Shown: in pieces, positions 43,612-52,511 of the stretch
Layout: the number at the start of each line of letters is the position of its first letter
Position numbering within the stretch: position 1 is the first letter of the stretch
NCBI GenBank assembly: GCA_951812525.1
Contig: OX638316.1
Coordinates: 2,390,630 to 2,454,629, forward strand
Direction: 5' to 3'
Source: an uncultured Poribacteria bacterium
Lineage (GTDB): Bacteria > Poribacteria > WGA-4E > WGA-3G
DNA length: 64,000 nucleotides
Notes under the pieces: generated by a model
What the model was told of the DNA's origin: nothing
Databases searched by the model: none
The model's input: the letters and a program-made list of their open reading frames with translations, nothing else
Made by a program: the position numbers and the translations under genes

Positions 43612-45567
43612 ATGATTATCTTTCTACGCGAAAAATTTATTGCGCAACTCTTTATGTGGATAATCGCCATTGTGTTCTTAGTGGGGACTGTATTCCTCTA
43701 TAGTAACACGCAAGGTGGAGGCGAGGGTCCGGAAGGAGATGTTGTTCTCAGGATTGATGGTACTGAGGTCAAACGTGGTGAGTTTGAAAACGCAGTCGCT
43801 AATGCCTTGGAATCTGAGAGACAAAATCAGAGATTCGACACCACTGATCGAGAGCAAACGCAGAAGTCGGTCATTGATCGTTGGGTACAGCAAACGATCC
43901 TTGGAAGTGTAGATATTGCTGATGCCGACATAAGACGTTATATTCGGAGCGATGCAAATCGAGTCCAGCAGTACAATCTTTACGAACAATTTGGAGCAGC
44001 CGACGTCTATACGGAGAATATACGTTTGCAGCTTAGTTCGGCCGCACTACGAGATAGCATACAAGCCTTGGAATTGGTAACCGATTCCGAAGCAGAACAG
44101 GCATATCGACTCGAATCTGATAAGGCGAAAGTCAAATTTATCGAATTTAAGCATAGCGATTACAATGCAACGGTTGAAGTTGACGACGGGGAAGCAGAAG
44201 CCTACTATGAGAAGAACAAGAACGACTATAAATCCCAAGAACAGGTAAATGTCAAGTTTATCAGGGTAAACCCTGCCAATTTCGTTGCAGATCAAGCGGT
44301 TAAGGAACATTACGATGCGAATCAGTCGGCGTTTACCACCCCGGAAGCCGTCAAAGCACGCCATATCTTGAAGAAGTTTCCTGACAACGCAACTGATGAA
44401 CAGAAGGCGGAAACCAAGGCAGCTGCAGAAGAACTGCTTAAAACCATTAACGCAGAGCTTGCAGCGGGTGCCGATTTCGCCAAGCTTGCAGAAATACATT
44501 CGGAAGGTCCCTCCGCAGCACGCGGTGGCGCGCTAAGAGGTTCCAATCCAAAACTCCCCGCTGGCGACTATTTCGCGCGCGGTGAAATGGTGAAACCTTT
44601 TGAAGAGACTGCGTTTGATGTGCTGCAACCGGGAGAAGTGAGTGGTTTAGTCGAGACGCAATTCGGATATCATATAATTAAGTTAGAAGAGAAAAAGGCA
44701 CCGGAGACGCAACCTTTTGCTCAAGTCCAATACGAAATCCAACAAAAACTCGTTCAAGTCAGTGGCGTTGATGAAGCGAAAAGGATTGCTGACGACTTAT
44801 TGTATGAAGTCGAAATTCAAGACTATGATGCTGCGCTCGCACATGAGAATTACAAGGACCTCTCGCTCACTGTTTTGGAGACTGGATTCTTTAGCCGCGA
44901 TGCTACAACGATCCCACAAATCGGTGCGAGATGGGGATATGAAGGGTTAATCGAAGAAGTCTTTGATATGGAAGTGAACGTGATAAAGGTAGTTGAGGCG
45001 AAAAAGCGGACTGGTGAGGTGGAAGCCTATTTTGTTGCCACCGTCTTAGAGAAGAAACCCACGGCTATCCCACCATTCGCCGAGGTGAAAACAGAGGTGG
45101 TTGAAGCACTGAAAGAAGAGAAGACCGCAGCTCTTGCCTTAGCGGATGCGAAAAGCCTGTTTGATCAACACGCCAGCGGCGAATCATTGGAGGAATTGCT
45201 TAAAAAGTATAATGCCCCTGAAGATTTGACAACAGATCGACTCTCGGTACAAGAAAGCAATCTGTTCTCGCTGAGCGCAAATAGCAACTATATTTCTGGT
45301 ATGGGAAATTCTGCTGAAGTGATGTTTGCCGCGTTTCGGATGAAGATGGATGAAATCGGAGGTCCCTTTAAAGGTGCTTCTTCTGTGTACATTGTTCAAC
45401 TTGTTGAACGACAGGAGCCAGATGTTGAAGCATTCCAGATGGATCCGGCTGAAAAGGCTCGACACCTTCAAACGCTCATCCAGGCCAAAAAACGAGAGGC
45501 ATATTTGAATTGGTTCGCTGCACGGAAAAAAGGAAGCGAACTCTGGATTCATCCGGATTACCGTTAG
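43612..45567 (+). CDS. Membrane-anchored parvulin peptidyl-prolyl isomerase (PpiD/SurA type)
   Basis: The 651-residue protein has one N-terminal transmembrane helix (about residues 10-30) and a long periplasmic region. A SurA-like chaperone segment follows (about 48-160). A parvulin domain (about 245-350) has KARHILKKFPDN, FAKLAEIHSEGPSAARGGALRG, FARGEMVKPFEETAFDVLQPGEVSGLVETQFGYHIIKL. A large C-terminal chaperone-like domain closes it. This is the PpiD plan; the protein folds exported proteins at the inner membrane. A consensus promoter precedes it and a terminator hairpin follows. Confidence 0.88.
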   Translation: MIIFLREKFIAQLFMWIIAIVFLVGTVFLYSNTQGGGEGPEGDVVLRIDGTEVKRGEFENAVANALESERQNQRFDTTDREQTQKSVIDRWVQQTILGSVDIADADIRRYIRSDANRVQQYNLYEQFGAADVYTENIRLQLSSAALRDSIQALELVTDSEAEQAYRLESDKAKVKFIEFKHSDYNATVEVDDGEAEAYYEKNKNDYKSQEQVNVKFIRVNPANFVADQAVKEHYDANQSAFTTPEAVKARHILKKFPDNATDEQKAETKAAAEELLKTINAELAAGADFAKLAEIHSEGPSAARGGALRGSNPKLPAGDYFARGEMVKPFEETAFDVLQPGEVSGLVETQFGYHIIKLEEKKAPETQPFAQVQYEIQQKLVQVSGVDEAKRIADDLLYEVEIQDYDAALAHENYKDLSLTVLETGFFSRDATTIPQIGARWGYEGLIEEVFDMEVNVIKVVEAKKRTGEVEAYFVATVLEKKPTAIPPFAEVKTEVVEALKEEKTAALALADAKSLFDQHASGESLEELLKKYNAPEDLTTDRLSVQESNLFSLSANSNYISGMGNSAEVMFAAFRMKMDEIGGPFKGASSVYIVQLVERQEPDVEAFQMDPAEKARHLQTLIQAKKREAYLNWFAARKKGSELWIHPDYR

Positions 45568-45649
45568 ACATTCAGATTGAGCGGTTAGTGTGCTGAAAAT
45601 TCGATGCTGGGAAGCGAAAGTTTCCTAATATCATATCAACGAACTAGTT

Positions 45650-45672
45650 GGGCGAGGTTCCATGCCTCGCCC
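45650..45672 (+). terminator. Terminator after the PpiD-like gene
   Basis: GGGCGAGG and CCTCGCCC form an 8-bp perfect stem with a 7-nt loop, followed by TTTTT. It lies between convergent genes. Confidence 0.8.
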
Positions 45673-45751
45673 TTTTTCGCGCCCGTTGGTAAAATTGGGA
45701 ACCTTGCCAATTCACTGTGTCCAAGGATTTTAAAATCTACCATAAGTAGAT

Positions 45752-47197
45752 TCACAGGTAAGGATAGGTGGCGTCGGGTTGATAATCCGGCAGCAAGGCA
45801 TCGTGTGTTTGCCCGGCTATAAGATTTGTGCCGTCAGTAAAACCTTCGGGACGGTGACGGAGGAATTCAATCAATCGATTTCGCCAAAGGGTCAATTGGT
45901 TTTCAGCCCCGCTCCGGTTCACTAGATCATGTGTTTCGTGAGGATCGTCCTGCAAATTAAAAAGATGTTCCCGACCGGTCTGAGAATACCACACATACTT
46001 ATAGCGTCCGTCGGTCACATAGTGGTTACCATGACTGTACTCATAACAACCAGAATGCTCACCGTGCAGGCAGTCTCGCACACGATCGGTATCTCCGCGC
46101 ATGATAGGAAGCAGACTCCTACCGGTACAAGTACTCGGAATCTTGATCGCAGCGGTGTCCAAGATAGTGGGCATGATGTCCTGTAGACCCACTGGACTGT
46201 CGCAGACGGATTCTTTCGGATATCCCCAGTTCGCCGGTGCGCTCATTAGAAAAGGGACTCGTGCTGAGGCTTCGTAGGGCCAGGTTTTCCGGTAAAGATT
46301 ATGATCTCCCAGCATCTCGCCGTGGTCGGATGTGAAAATAACGAGGCAATCCTTTAGACCACCGGTGTATTGAAGCAGACGACCGATCTGATCATCAATG
46401 AAATTGATCATTCCATAATAAGCAGCGCGGGCACAGCGCATGTCGTGGTCATCGAGACAGATTTCCCAAGCATTTGGATCCAGTCCCTTCTCGGCTCTCT
46501 CAAATTCTGGTGCCCAGTCGCTGGTCACAGGTGGCGGGAGATCCCGATGGATATAGCGTTGGTAATAGTGAGCCGGTGGTGTAAGTGGTGGGTGTGGATC
46601 TATAAAAGAGATGTTGAGAAAAAAGGGCACCGTTGGGTCGCGTTTTTGCAGAAAATTGAGGGCGCGATCGATGCACCAGAAAGTATGCATCTGCTCTTCG
46701 GGTAGATGATGTGGACGTCCGACCCATCCGTTGGCAGAGACACCGTGTGCCATGCCCGGGTCAACATCGTTACGACGGTGATGTTTCTGCAGCCAGTCTA
46801 CGTAGTCATTATGGTTGCCTCGGGTGGCATCAGCCAATTGGAGGTGATCGAAGCCGTATCGCTTGCGTGGTGGGATCAGATGCAGTTTGCCGATCATCTC
46901 GGTTTGATAACCTGCTGCAGACAGTTCGCCAGCCAAGGTGTGAGGTGGATTCCACTCCGCTCCTTTGAATCCCACTGCACCGTTTGCCGCCGGTGCGGTA
47001 CCGGTCATCAGGCTACGCCGTGCTGGAATACAACTCGGGCATTCAGCGTACCCGCGACGAAAGTGGGTGCCAGTGCGACCAATCCAGTCCAAGTTTGGTG
47101 TCTGCAAGCAGTCGGGACCATCGGGATCTAGACTCAGACAGTCGCCGCGTTGTTGATCGGTGGTAATTAACAGAATGTTGGGACGGGTATCAGGCAT
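45752..47197 (-). CDS. Type I sulfatase (formylglycine type)
   Basis: The 481-residue sulfatase has the canonical activation motif C-I-P-A-R (Cys56-Arg60), where Cys56 is expected to be converted to formylglycine. Other landmarks are PNILLITTDQQRGD (metal Asp pair), FTSDHGEMLGDHNLYRKT, and LHGEHSGC. No signal peptide is visible from the ATG at 47197, which has GGGAG upstream. A longer frame is rejected. The substrate may be an organic sulfate ester or glycan sulfate. It contrasts with the Thr-type enzyme at the start of the window. Confidence 0.92.
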   Translation of the reverse strand: MPDTRPNILLITTDQQRGDCLSLDPDGPDCLQTPNLDWIGRTGTHFRRGYAECPSCIPARRSLMTGTAPAANGAVGFKGAEWNPPHTLAGELSAAGYQTEMIGKLHLIPPRKRYGFDHLQLADATRGNHNDYVDWLQKHHRRNDVDPGMAHGVSANGWVGRPHHLPEEQMHTFWCIDRALNFLQKRDPTVPFFLNISFIDPHPPLTPPAHYYQRYIHRDLPPPVTSDWAPEFERAEKGLDPNAWEICLDDHDMRCARAAYYGMINFIDDQIGRLLQYTGGLKDCLVIFTSDHGEMLGDHNLYRKTWPYEASARVPFLMSAPANWGYPKESVCDSPVGLQDIMPTILDTAAIKIPSTCTGRSLLPIMRGDTDRVRDCLHGEHSGCYEYSHGNHYVTDGRYKYVWYSQTGREHLFNLQDDPHETHDLVNRSGAENQLTLWRNRLIEFLRHRPEGFTDGTNLIAGQTHDALLPDYQPDATYPYL

Positions 47198-47236
47198 CTC
47201 AAACTCCCGGTGGGGAAACGCCAAACCAGGACGCAG

Positions 47237-48304
47237 TTAATTAAGGAGTTTGTAGAAGAAGTTACGGCGTTTAGGAGTATATCCCAACTCACTAATAGTC
47301 CTTTCAATCTCCTCAATTGGCATGCAGTAGACGGTTCCAGCTTGGCTAACAACGTTTTCTTCTATCATTGTGCCACCCATGTCGTTTGCGCCGAACTTGA
47401 GAGACAGCTGCCCAATCTTGGGACCTTGGGTAACCCACGAAGACTGAAAATTTTCAAAATTATCTAAAAATAATCGGGAGATGGCAAGGGTCTTAAGGTA
47501 TTCAAAACTTCCTGCTGGCGGTACATGTTCCATGCGGGTATTAGCGGGTTGGAGGGACCAGCAGATGAAGGCAGTAAATCCACCTGTTTCGTCTTGCAAG
47601 TCACGCAGACGGACAAGGTGCTCAACACGTTCGGCGTAGCTTTCTACGTGTCCATACATCATTGTCGCACTCGATTTGAGTCCGACCAGATGTCCCTGAC
47701 GCATCACTTCCAACCATTCATCAGCAGTGCATTTTTTGGGGCTAATTTCATTGCGGGCATGCTCAGTAAGGATCTCAGCACCACCGCCGGGGATTGAATC
47801 GAGTCCCGCATCCCGTAAGCGAATGAGCATTTCTCGCAACGACATGCGGTTTATCTTGGCAAACCAGTCCAATTCTGGTGGTGAAAATCCGTGGATGTGG
47901 ATGCGGTAGTTCGCTTTGATCCAGCGGAGTAGGTCTTCGTACCAGTCCAATTTTAGCTTCGGGTGTAATCCACCCTGCATGAGAATCATCTCACCTCCAA
48001 GGTCAAGCGTCTCCTGAATTTTTTTTCCAAGTTCGTCCCGTTCCATGACGTATGCATCAGGATCGCGACGGTGGCGGTAAAATGCACAGAAGTCGCAATC
48101 AACATAACACCAATTAGTGTAGTTGATATTCCGGTCAATGATATAGGTGACGTGACCTTCAGGATGCTTCCGTTGCCGGATAACATCTGCCGCGTGTCCT
48201 AACGCCAGTAAATCGTGACTTTTGAAAAGCGTAAGGCAATCATCAAAGTCTAACCGTTTCCCCGCAAGTGATTTTTCGAGAATAGGTTGGATGTTCGTAT
48301 CCAT
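47237..48304 (-). CDS. mqnC: Cyclic dehypoxanthinyl futalosine synthase
   Basis: MqnC is a radical SAM enzyme of the futalosine route to menaquinone. The 355-residue product carries the radical SAM cluster motif C-x3-C-x2-C in NWCYVDCDFCAFY, then LMQGGLHPKLKLDWYE, GFSPPELDWFAKI, GGGAEIL, SSATMMYGHVE and AFICWSLQPANTRM. These fit MqnC rather than the related MqnE by length and sequence. No other mqn gene lies in this window. A good promoter precedes it. Confidence 0.9.
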   Translation of the reverse strand: MDTNIQPILEKSLAGKRLDFDDCLTLFKSHDLLALGHAADVIRQRKHPEGHVTYIIDRNINYTNWCYVDCDFCAFYRHRRDPDAYVMERDELGKKIQETLDLGGEMILMQGGLHPKLKLDWYEDLLRWIKANYRIHIHGFSPPELDWFAKINRMSLREMLIRLRDAGLDSIPGGGAEILTEHARNEISPKKCTADEWLEVMRQGHLVGLKSSATMMYGHVESYAERVEHLVRLRDLQDETGGFTAFICWSLQPANTRMEHVPPAGSFEYLKTLAISRLFLDNFENFQSSWVTQGPKIGQLSLKFGANDMGGTMIEENVVSQAGTVYCMPIEEIERTISELGYTPKRRNFFYKLLN

Positions 48305-48355
48305 TTAGCAGTTCCTTTAGTTTATAAACATACAGATGCGAAACTCAATATTCCA

Positions 48356-48384
48356 ATTTTACCACTTTAAAGTTAACTTGTCAA
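48356..48384 (-). promoter_or_regulatory. Promoter for mqnC
   Basis: On the minus strand, TTGACA (48384-48379), 17-bp spacer and TAAAAT (48361-48356). It overlaps nothing coding and faces away from the rpoZ promoters. Confidence 0.75.
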
Positions 48385-48402
48385 CCTTTCCGCCGTTTTA
48401 AT

Positions 48403-48430
48403 TTGACTTTTCTGGAGAATTGGGTATAAT
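48403..48430 (+). promoter_or_regulatory. Distal promoter upstream of rpoZ
   Basis: TTGACT at 48403-48408, 16-bp spacer and TATAAT at 48425-48430. The transcript would include a hairpin with 8-bp stem at 48493-48512. Confidence 0.6.
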
Positions 48431-48542
48431 TAATAGTTGTTCTTGATCTAAATCCGTACCCAATAACGGGAACGACCGAAATTTTTGAGATGCCCAAGTC
48501 TTTGGACTTGGGTTCAAATACGTTTATTCTGCTTAAAAAACA

Positions 48543-48572
48543 TTGGCATTCTACCAAAATTTGTGGTATAAT
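48543..48572 (+). promoter_or_regulatory. Proximal promoter upstream of rpoZ
   Basis: TTGGCA at 48543-48548, 18-bp spacer and TATAAT at 48567-48572. Transcription should begin near 48579, just before the structured leader. Confidence 0.6.
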
Positions 48573-48578
48573 TGCAAT

Positions 48579-48720
48579 ATCCGTTGGGTGAGAATGCAAG
48601 CATGTGAACCTCGCACGTGTCTCGCCGAATATCTCTATAAGAAGCAGAAAGATATCCAACCGCTGAAATAGGATGGTTACTAAGGAAATCCTAACTCCTT
48701 TAGGTGTCGGAGCAGTCAAA
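48579..48720 (+). ncRNA. Candidate structured leader RNA before rpoZ
   Basis: Several pairings fold compactly. GTTGG (48583-48587) can pair with CCAAC (48656-48660), enclosing a long arm (GGTGAGA/TCTCGCC, 48587-48593 with 48620-48626, and CATGTG/CACGTG inside it) and a short arm (ATATCT/AGATAT, 48629-48634 with 48650-48655). This gives a three-way-junction shape. I do not recognise a known riboswitch class. The 300-plus-bp gap upstream of rpoZ otherwise holds two promoters and one hairpin. Confidence 0.4.
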
Positions 48721-49068
48721 ATGAATGAAGTTGTTTACAATGAGGACTTGGTGAAAACAGTGGAAAATAAATATCTCGCAGTGAATGTTGTCGCAAAACG
48801 TGCGCGCCAAATAAATGCGGACGGTTTGCCTATTGTTCCCTCAAGCGTAGCGAATAAAAAACAGAAACCGGTCGCTATTGCTACGCAGGAATTGATTGAT
48901 GGTAAACTTCGTTATGAACAGAGCGAAGCGACAGTGCCAGTTTCCAGCCCACCCTCAATTTTTACGGATCCTCAGGATTCAGATGATGGAAGCGATATAT
49001 TCGGTGAAGAGGTCGTTCATGACGGAGAGGAAAATGTTGAAGCAGAGGAACCCGAAGAAGGACTCTAA
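48721..49068 (+). CDS. rpoZ: DNA-directed RNA polymerase omega subunit
   Basis: Omega helps assemble RNA polymerase around the beta' subunit. The core NKYLAVNVVAKRARQIN and the later KPVAIATQELIDGKLRYE match the omega signature. At 115 residues from the ATG at 48721 it is somewhat longer than usual because of an acidic C-terminal tail. The longer frame from 48673 is not supported because GGAG sits just before 48721. It stands downstream of a structured leader and upstream of the tRNA cluster. Confidence 0.85.
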   Translation: MNEVVYNEDLVKTVENKYLAVNVVAKRARQINADGLPIVPSSVANKKQKPVAIATQELIDGKLRYEQSEATVPVSSPPSIFTDPQDSDDGSDIFGEEVVHDGEENVEAEEPEEGL

Positions 49069-49128
49069 CCCGGGTTAACCGAGAGATGACTTCTGTTGGA
49101 AGCACCTCTTGAAAAAAACAAAAATCAC

Positions 49129-49157
49129 TTGACAATCTACGATAAAGCGGTTATAAT
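49129..49157 (+). promoter_or_regulatory. Consensus promoter for the tRNA-Thr/Tyr cluster
   Basis: TTGACA at 49129-49134, 17-bp spacer and TATAAT at 49152-49157 match consensus exactly, 12 bases before tRNA-Thr. Confidence 0.85.
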
Positions 49158-49169
49158 TATATGATGTCT

Positions 49170-49241
49170 GCTGACGTGGCTCAATGGTAGAGCAAGTGAT
49201 TTGTAATCACTAGGTTGGAGGTTCGATTCCTCTCGTCAGCC
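49170..49241 (+). tRNA. tRNA-Thr (TGT)
   Basis: Acceptor stem GCTGACG/CGTCAGC, anticodon loop TTTGTAA (anticodon TGT) and T-loop TTCGATT. No CCA is encoded. It is first in a four-tRNA cluster. Confidence 0.93.
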
Positions 49242-49249
49242 TTTATAAT

Positions 49250-49331
49250 GGGGGTATGCTTGAGCGGTCAAAAAGGGCAGACTGTAAATCTGTTGGCTAC
49301 GCCTACGGTGGTTCGAATCCATCTGCCCCCA
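49250..49331 (+). tRNA. tRNA-Tyr (GTA)
   Basis: An 82-nt class II tRNA with acceptor GGGGGTA/TGCCCCC, anticodon loop CTGTAAA (anticodon GTA), long variable arm and discriminator A. Confidence 0.93.
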
Positions 49332-49478
49332 TCTGCTACCGGACAAGGTAGTATTATCGGGTATTTCGGTTTAGGATATTTTACGGGTTTACCGTAACGC
49401 TAAAGAGTTTTCTTTATAGGTAAGGCACCGTTCCTCAACCGCCCACAGCGTTATTATTGTTCATGTGTTATAAAGTGT

Positions 49479-49551
49479 GCGGGAGTAGCTCAGCTGGTAG
49501 AGCATTGGCCTTCCAAGCCATGTGTCGCGGGTTCAAATCCCGTCTCCCGCT
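49479..49551 (+). tRNA. tRNA-Gly (TCC)
   Basis: A 73-nt tRNA with acceptor GCGGGAG/CTCCCGC, anticodon loop CTTCCAA (anticodon TCC) and discriminator T. Confidence 0.93.
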
Positions 49552-49570
49552 TGTTGGGGTCTTTATTTGT

Positions 49571-49643
<73 letters not shown>

Positions 49644-49670
49644 CCACTTACGGAAAGTAGAGCGTCTATT

Positions 49671-49823
49671 ATGCCAAGAGATATTGTAACATTAGCATGT
49701 GATGCATGCAGTCGGCGAAATTATGTGACAACACGCAATCGCCGAACGCAGCAAAATCGGTATGAACGTAAGAAATACTGCCGGTTCTGCCGAAAGCATA
49801 CAGCTCATAAAGAAACACGATAA
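49671..49823 (+). CDS. rpmG: Ribosomal protein L33
   Basis: The 50-residue protein has the zinc-ribbon form of L33, with C-D-A-C and C-R-F-C pairs and the core YVTTRNRRTQQNRYERKKYC. The ATG at 49671 starts 28 bp after tRNA-Thr. It is followed by tRNA-Trp, secE and nusG, the standard order in many bacteria. Confidence 0.95.
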   Translation: MPRDIVTLACDACSRRNYVTTRNRRTQQNRYERKKYCRFCRKHTAHKETR

Positions 49824-49907
49824 CTTCTAGTAGGTACCGCAGACAGCAACGCTTTGAGTGTGAAGTCTTCTCGCTTAAAGTGGTGTACTGCCCTACAAAA
49901 CTCTTGC

Positions 49908-49981
49908 AGGCCAGTAGCTCCAACGGCTAGAGCGCCGGTCTCCAAAACCGAATGTTGGGGGTTCGAATCCCTCCTGGCCTG
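49908..49981 (+). tRNA. tRNA-Trp (CCA)
   Basis: A 74-nt tRNA with acceptor AGGCCAG/CTGGCCT, anticodon loop CTCCAAA (anticodon CCA) and discriminator G, as expected for Trp. Confidence 0.93.
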
Positions 49982-49992
49982 CCTTTTAATCT

Positions 49993-50427
49993 ATGATAGC
50001 TCGTTTAAAAAATTACATTCAGGGAATTACTCTGGAATGGCAAAAGGTGACCAAACCCGACATGAAAGAGGTTCAAGGCAGTACCATTACTGTCATTGTC
50101 GCCTCCGCATTGTTAGGTCTTTTCATCGGTTTAGTGGATGGTAATTCTGCCCTTCCTAAATGGAGCAGCCCTTTAAGTTGGATTGTTTTGATAGCACTCC
50201 CAATCGTCGTTTTCTTTTTCGTGAGGAGCTGGGAAAACCAACCTCAAAGCAGCAGAGAAGCGAATGCTGCTGGCGACTCGCTCTTCGGAAACGAAAAAAA
50301 CCGAAAACTGGTAGCAACAGCGATAGCTTGTATTCCTTTAATTGCTGTCCTTGTTAGTCAGTATGTTTTGAACACTTCTCTTCAAGGTTTCGGTATGGCG
50401 TTTCTCAGAACACTTTTTATCCGCTAA
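49993..50427 (+). CDS. secE: Preprotein translocase SecE subunit with extra membrane segments
   Basis: SecE stabilises SecY in the translocon. The N-terminal part (MIARLKNYIQGITLEWQKVTKPDMKEVQGSTITVIVASALLGLFIGLVD) is a typical SecE amphipathic helix plus transmembrane segment. The protein continues to 144 residues with two more hydrophobic helices (about 58-77 and 108-125), whereas simple SecE proteins have one helix and about 60 residues. It begins 12 bp after tRNA-Trp and has no clear ribosome binding site. nusG follows at 30 bp. Confidence 0.85.
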   Translation: MIARLKNYIQGITLEWQKVTKPDMKEVQGSTITVIVASALLGLFIGLVDGNSALPKWSSPLSWIVLIALPIVVFFFVRSWENQPQSSREANAAGDSLFGNEKNRKLVATAIACIPLIAVLVSQYVLNTSLQGFGMAFLRTLFIR

Positions 50428-50457
50428 CGACTTTGGGTTTTTAACAGCGTAATTAAC

Positions 50458-51042
50458 ATGAGCATGAGTCGGAATATGGATGGATACTGGTACGTTGTTC
50501 AGATATATACAGGACATGAAAAGAAGGTCAAACTCAGCCTTGATAATATGATTACCAGGGAGGAGTTAAAGGACGAAATCTTGCAGGTTAATGTCCCCGA
50601 AACCGAAGTGGTGGAGGTAAAGGACAGTCAGCGCAAGGTCAGTGTCCGTCCTTCTTATCCGGGATATGTCCTTATTAATACCTCTCATGAGCTCGGACCA
50701 CATGTCGATAGTCAGATTGGACAGAAAAGTTGGGCACTCATACAAGAGACCCCGGGCGTTATGAATTTCTTGGGACCCCCAGCACATCCATCGCCTCTGA
50801 GTCCTGAAGATGTTGAGGCGATGTTGCAGATGTCAACCGAGGAAGAGGAGGTCCCACCAACGCCACTGGTCGAATACGAGATTGGCGATAAGGTGAAGGT
50901 GATCAATGGTCCCTTTAGTGGATTTCCGGGCGAAATTGAAGAGGTTGACATGGTGCATCACCGTTTGCGTCTCAGTATTTCGCTTTTCGGGCGCTCGACC
51001 TCTGTTGACTTGGGAATGCTTGAAGTTGAGCAGTTGAACTAA
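50458..51042 (+). CDS. nusG: Transcription termination/antitermination factor NusG
   Basis: The 194-residue protein has the NGN domain (YWYVVQIYTGHEKKVKLSLDN, RPSYPGYVLI, ETPGVMNFLG) and a C-terminal KOW domain (IGDKVKVINGPFSGFPGEIEEVD). NusG binds RNA polymerase and couples it with Rho or ribosomes. The start could also be an internal ATG at 50464 or 50473; no site separates these choices. It precedes rplK as usual. Confidence 0.95.
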   Translation: MSMSRNMDGYWYVVQIYTGHEKKVKLSLDNMITREELKDEILQVNVPETEVVEVKDSQRKVSVRPSYPGYVLINTSHELGPHVDSQIGQKSWALIQETPGVMNFLGPPAHPSPLSPEDVEAMLQMSTEEEEVPPTPLVEYEIGDKVKVINGPFSGFPGEIEEVDMVHHRLRLSISLFGRSTSVDLGMLEVEQLN

Positions 51043-51105
51043 AACTAAATGGTGTTCTTTGGTGGATACACCGTAGAATTCACAAAATTCAGGACAGGAA
51101 AAACA

Positions 51106-51528
51106 ATGGCAAAAAAAGTGGCAGGTGAGGTTAAACTCCAATTGGTATCAGGACAGGCAACACCACAACCGCCCGTCGGCCCCAGTCTTGCACCTTATAT
51201 GATTAATCTACAGGAGTTTATTAAATCCTTTAACGCCCAGACGCAGCATCAAACCGGTATGGTGGTCACAACTGTCATCACTTGTTATAGTGATAGGTCG
51301 TTTGCGTTCGCTGTAAAATCACCGCCCGCCGCAATCTTATTGAAGACCGCAGCGAAGATCGCTAAAGGTTCAGGCGAACCCAACCGAAACAAGGTCGCTT
51401 CCGTCACAATGGAACAGATTCGTGATATTGCACAGACAAAGTTACCTGATTTGAATACCACAGACATAGAGGCTGCAACGCGGATGATAGAGGGTACTGC
51501 TCGCAGTATGGGGCTTACTATTGAATAG
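51106..51528 (+). CDS. rplK: Ribosomal protein L11
   Basis: The 140-residue protein opens with the conserved VKLQLVSGQATPQPPVGPSLAPYMINLQEF region. It continues with TVITCYSDRSFAFAVKSPPAAILL, IAKGSGEPNRNKV and TKLPDLNTTDIEAATRMIEGTARSMG. The ATG at 51106 is chosen because an upstream frame lacks family similarity. It is 64 bp after nusG. Confidence 0.96.
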   Translation: MAKKVAGEVKLQLVSGQATPQPPVGPSLAPYMINLQEFIKSFNAQTQHQTGMVVTTVITCYSDRSFAFAVKSPPAAILLKTAAKIAKGSGEPNRNKVASVTMEQIRDIAQTKLPDLNTTDIEAATRMIEGTARSMGLTIE

Positions 51529-51629
51529 TGTGTCTTAGTGTGGGCGAGTAACAGCATTGCCCATATAAGAGAAAATTCGTTTTGAAACGGGGCGTATGAG
51601 GAAATACCTCGCAATTATCGGAGAACAAC

Positions 51630-52328
51630 ATGGCGAAAAAAGGGAAGCGATACCGCGAAATTAAAGAGCAGGTGGACAGATTCAAACTTCACACGGTTGA
51701 TGAGGCTGTTTCGCTCTTAAAAAACACCAGCGCGGCAAAATTTGATGAGACCGTGGATTTGGCATCACGCCTCGGTGTAGACGCGCGACAAGCAGACCAA
51801 AATATCCGCGGCACCGTCACGCTGCCACACGGAACTGGTAAGTCTGTCCGCGTTGTTGTCTTTGCCCAAGGTGATCCGGCGCGGCAAGCCGAGGAAGCCG
51901 GGGCAGATTTCGTCGGAACAGACGAACTGGTCGATAAAATTGCTGATGGATGGCTTGAGTTTGACGCAACAATCGCAACGCCAGACTTGATGCGGAGTAT
52001 TATGCCAAAGCTTGGACGTATCCTTGGTCCGCGGGGCTTAATGCCTAATGCCAAGGCAGGCACCGTTACAATGGATGTCGCTGACACCATCCAGAGTATC
52101 AAAGCAGGACAGATTGAATACAGGATAGAACGATCATCTGGTGTCATTCATGTCCCAATTGGAAAAGTCTCTTTTGAAGAGGAAAGTATCAAGGGGAATC
52201 TCAACGCAGTGATGGGTGCACTTGTTGCCGCTCGACCGGCTGCCGTGAAAGGCAGATATATTCGGACTGTGGCGATCTCATCAACAATGGGAGCTGGGAT
52301 CCGCATAGATCCGCAGCAATTTGCGTAG
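51630..52328 (+). CDS. rplA: Ribosomal protein L1
   Basis: The 232-residue L1 binds 23S rRNA and its own mRNA. Characteristic segments are [62 protein letters not shown] and [20 protein letters not shown]. Length is normal. It follows rplK by about 100 bp; the L10 leader and terminator lie downstream. Confidence 0.96.
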   Translation: MAKKGKRYREIKEQVDRFKLHTVDEAVSLLKNTSAAKFDETVDLASRLGVDARQADQNIRGTVTLPHGTGKSVRVVVFAQGDPARQAEEAGADFVGTDELVDKIADGWLEFDATIATPDLMRSIMPKLGRILGPRGLMPNAKAGTVTMDVADTIQSIKAGQIEYRIERSSGVIHVPIGKVSFEEESIKGNLNAVMGALVAARPAAVKGRYIRTVAISSTMGAGIRIDPQQFA

Positions 52329-52366
52329 AACCCATAGAGTGCTAAGACTATATGGAATGAATGTAG

Positions 52367-52430
52367 CCCTACAACTGAATAGAGTCGTAGACCGTAGGTG
52401 CCATTGGCTTAATTGCCTACCGAGGCTTGA
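52367..52430 (+). ncRNA. Ribosomal protein L10 leader
   Basis: The segment AGACCGTAGGTG (52387 region) followed by TTAATTGCCTACCGAGGC matches the conserved core of the L10 leader. GTAGG and CCTAC form the closing stem. L10(L12)4 binds such leaders to reduce expression of its own operon. Limits are approximate. Confidence 0.75.
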
Positions 52431-52511
52431 ATGGGATGGAAATAACAGGAGATTTTCTCGGTAACTATCCGTGAAATTGCTTCGTTCGCCTTTTTCTTCC
52501 TTTTTAATGTG

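Noticed and set aside
48381-48719. Minus-strand 112-residue frame between mqnC and rpoZ
   Set aside because: It overlaps three promoters and the leader, has no ribosome binding site and resembles nothing.
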